A stretch of 35,478 bases of DNA from an uncultured Paenalcaligenes sp. (GTDB taxonomy: Bacteria; Pseudomonadota; Gammaproteobacteria; Burkholderiales; Burkholderiaceae_B): positions 1 through 35,478 of the forward strand of contig CANROS010000014.1 of NCBI GenBank assembly GCA_947632305.1, given 5' to 3'. Numbering within the stretch: position 1 is the stretch's first letter; each line of letters starts with the position of its first letter. Both the position numbers and the translations under genes were made by a program. Below are positions 33,709 through 35,478 of this stretch, piece after piece. The notes beneath the pieces are model-generated. The model saw only the letters and a program-made list of their open reading frames with translations. It did no database searches and was not told the DNA's origin.

Positions 33709-35478
33709 TTAGAAAGTACGTGGCTGTGGAGCGATAGACTCAGCAGAAAGAGGCTTCATTTGTACGGGCTTGTAATGCAAGGTGCTGCCCTCTGAAAACC
33801 AAACTGAGTGTTTTAACCATTCGTCGTCATTACGCTCTGGGTAGTCATTAAGAGCATGTGCGCCACGACTTTCAGTGCGATGTGATGCGGACTTGGTGGT
33901 TGCACGAGCCACTTCGATCATGTTGGCAACCTCTAGGGCCTCAACGCGAGCAGTGTTAAATACTTTGGATTTATCTTGGAAGTAGATTTCATCGACTTCG
34001 GGAGCAATGCTCTCAATGAGATCTTCGCCTTTTTTGAGCAAGTCCATCGTGCGGAACACGCCACAGTGAGCCTGCATAGTTTGACGAATTTTCTCGGCAA
34101 CTTCTTGGGAGCGCTGACCAGAAGTGCGGGACTCAAGACGATTCACGCGATCCATGGATTTCTCTATAGACCACTCAGGAATCTCGTCATGGCTGTGGTC
34201 TTTTTCAGGGTGTGAATCCACAATGTGATTACCCGCTGCGCGTCCAAATACAATCAGATCCAGTAAGGAGTTTGTGCCTAGACGATTCGCACCGTGTACG
34301 TTGGTCGCGGCACACTCACCAATAGCATATAAATTATTGACGAGTTTGTTATTACCACTTTGGTCTAAAGTCATGACCTGACCGTAGTAATTGGTGGGGA
34401 TACCACCCATCTGGTAGTGAATGGTAGGCACGACGGGAATAGGATCTTTAATTGGATCCACGTTGGCAAACTTCATCGCAATTTCGCGAATGGATGGCAA
34501 ACGTTTCAAAATCGTATCAGCACCTAAGTGATCCAGTTTTAGCACCACATAGTTGCCATCAGGACCACAACCACGACCTTCTTTGATTTCTTGGTCCATA
34601 GAACGGGACACAAAGTCACGTGGCGCCAAGTCTTTCAAATTAGGCGCATAACGCTCCATGAAGCGTTCGCCGTCTTTGTTTAATAAGATACCGCCTTCGC
34701 CGCGTACCCCTTCGGTAATCAACACGCCAGCACCGGCCACCCCTGTAGGGTGGAACTGCCAGAACTCCATGTCTTGTAAAGGAATGCCAGCACGAGCGGC
34801 CATACCCAAACCATCACCGGTATTAATAAAGGCGTTGGTAGAAGCAGCCCAAATACGGCCCGCACCACCCGTAGCCAATACCGTACGTTTGCCTTCAAGA
34901 ATGTAAATTTGCCCTGTTTCCATTTCCAGAGCCGTTACACCTAAGACATCACCGGCTTCGTTGCGCAGCAAATCCAATGCCATCCACTCAACGAAAAAGT
35001 TAGTACGCGCTGCTACGTTACGTTGATAGAGCGTATGCAACATCGCATGACCTGTACGGTCAGCTACGGCACAGGCGCGCTGTACTGGTTTTTCACCGTT
35101 ATTGGCAGTATGACCACCAAATGGACGCTGATAAATGGTACCGTCCGCATTACGGTCAAAAGGCATACCAAAATGCTCTAGCTCGTACACGGCATTAGGC
35201 GCCTCGCGACACATGAATTCGATCGCGTCTTGGTCTCCTAGCCAGTCAGAACCTTTTACGGTGTCATACATGTGCCAGTACCAATGGTCTTCGCTCATGT
35301 TACCTAGGGAAGCACTAACCCCCCCTTGGGCCGCTACCGTATGGGAGCGAGTAGGAAACACCTTGGACAGCACCGCTACAGACAAACCGGCTTCGGCGAG
35401 TTGAAGGGAACAACGCATTCCGGCACCGCCGGCTCCAACTACCACCACATCAAACTGGCGGCGTGGTAAAGAAGTTTT
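33709..35478 (-). CDS. sdhA: Succinate dehydrogenase flavoprotein subunit (5' end cut by window edge)
   Basis: SdhA oxidises succinate to fumarate using covalent FAD. The ORF track starts at an internal GTG (35448), but the same frame stays open to the window edge (KTSLPRRQFD before VVVVGAGGAGMRC), so the true start lies outside. Visible: the FAD dinucleotide fold GAGGAGMRCSLQLAEAG, the FAD-linking His in SHTVAAQGGVSASLGN, HPTGVAGAGVLITEGVRGEG, and HGANRLGTNSLLDLIVFGRA. The C-terminus is complete, ending PLSAESIAPQPRTF. sdhC and sdhD are expected just beyond the right edge. Confidence 0.98.
   Translation of the reverse strand, partial: KTSLPRRQFDVVVVGAGGAGMRCSLQLAEAGLSVAVLSKVFPTRSHTVAAQGGVSASLGNMSEDHWYWHMYDTVKGSDWLGDQDAIEFMCREAPNAVYELEHFGMPFDRNADGTIYQRPFGGHTANNGEKPVQRACAVADRTGHAMLHTLYQRNVAARTNFFVEWMALDLLRNEAGDVLGVTALEMETGQIYILEGKRTVLATGGAGRIWAASTNAFINTGDGLGMAARAGIPLQDMEFWQFHPTGVAGAGVLITEGVRGEGGILLNKDGERFMERYAPNLKDLAPRDFVSRSMDQEIKEGRGCGPDGNYVVLKLDHLGADTILKRLPSIREIAMKFANVDPIKDPIPVVPTIHYQMGGIPTNYYGQVMTLDQSGNNKLVNNLYAIGECAATNVHGANRLGTNSLLDLIVFGRAAGNHIVDSHPEKDHSHDEIPEWSIEKSMDRVNRLESRTSGQRSQEVAEKIRQTMQAHCGVFRTMDLLKKGEDLIESIAPEVDEIYFQDKSKVFNTARVEALEVANMIEVARATTKSASHRTESRGAHALNDYPERNDDEWLKHSVWFSEGSTLHYKPVQMKPLSAESIAPQPRTF

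Overview
The window reads as a contiguous piece of chromosome from a betaproteobacterium of the order Burkholderiales, most likely an AT-richer member of the Alcaligenaceae. The family inference rests on gene order (scpB-rluB, rimP-nusA-infB-rbfA, bamD divergent from rluD-pgeF, sdhAB-sdhE-gltA close to odhA-odhB-lpdA-zapE), on a Bug-type periplasmic binding protein, and on a class I polyhydroxyalkanoate (PHA) cluster. The genus is not decidable from this sequence alone. Almost everything is core housekeeping. I see no insertion sequence, phage, CRISPR array, toxin or defence island, and no broken gene.

Layout. (1) 1-7577, minus strand: scpB-rluB, then the rimP-nusA-infB-rbfA transcription/translation operon, whose leader carries a strong terminator-like hairpin directly in front of rimP; rbfA runs off the left edge. 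(2) 7601-8017, plus strand: two identical initiator tRNA-fMet genes in tandem, each with its own promoter-like sequence and terminator. (3) 8067-11351, minus strand: phaC-phaB-phaR followed by a small VF530-family gene. (4) 11451-14163: pgeF and rluD (minus), divergent from bamD (plus). (5) 14232-20577: dinG-like helicase (minus), divergent from tex-tyrA-bug (plus). (6) 20590-35478: trpS and zapE, then a TCA-cycle block: odhA-odhB-lpdA (minus), maeB (plus) and sdhA-sdhB-sdhE-gltA (minus, sdhA cut by the right edge).

Functionally the right third forms much of the oxidative TCA cycle (citrate synthase, 2-oxoglutarate dehydrogenase complex, succinate dehydrogenase) with malic enzyme inserted between gltA and odhA in the opposite direction. 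The left third couples transcription elongation and translation initiation with ribosome maturation. The PHA genes convert acetoacetyl-CoA to stored polymer but lack a local thiolase.

The least explained DNA is the 377-bp odhA/maeB divergent intergenic region. It holds a large near-palindrome with a CTTATATAAG core, a 17-bp tandem repeat on the maeB side and a different 17-bp-spaced repeat on the odhA side. The rimP leader (attenuator plus nested inverted repeats) is the second most interesting place. I did not find a clearly novel multi-gene system; the candidates for new biology here are regulatory.
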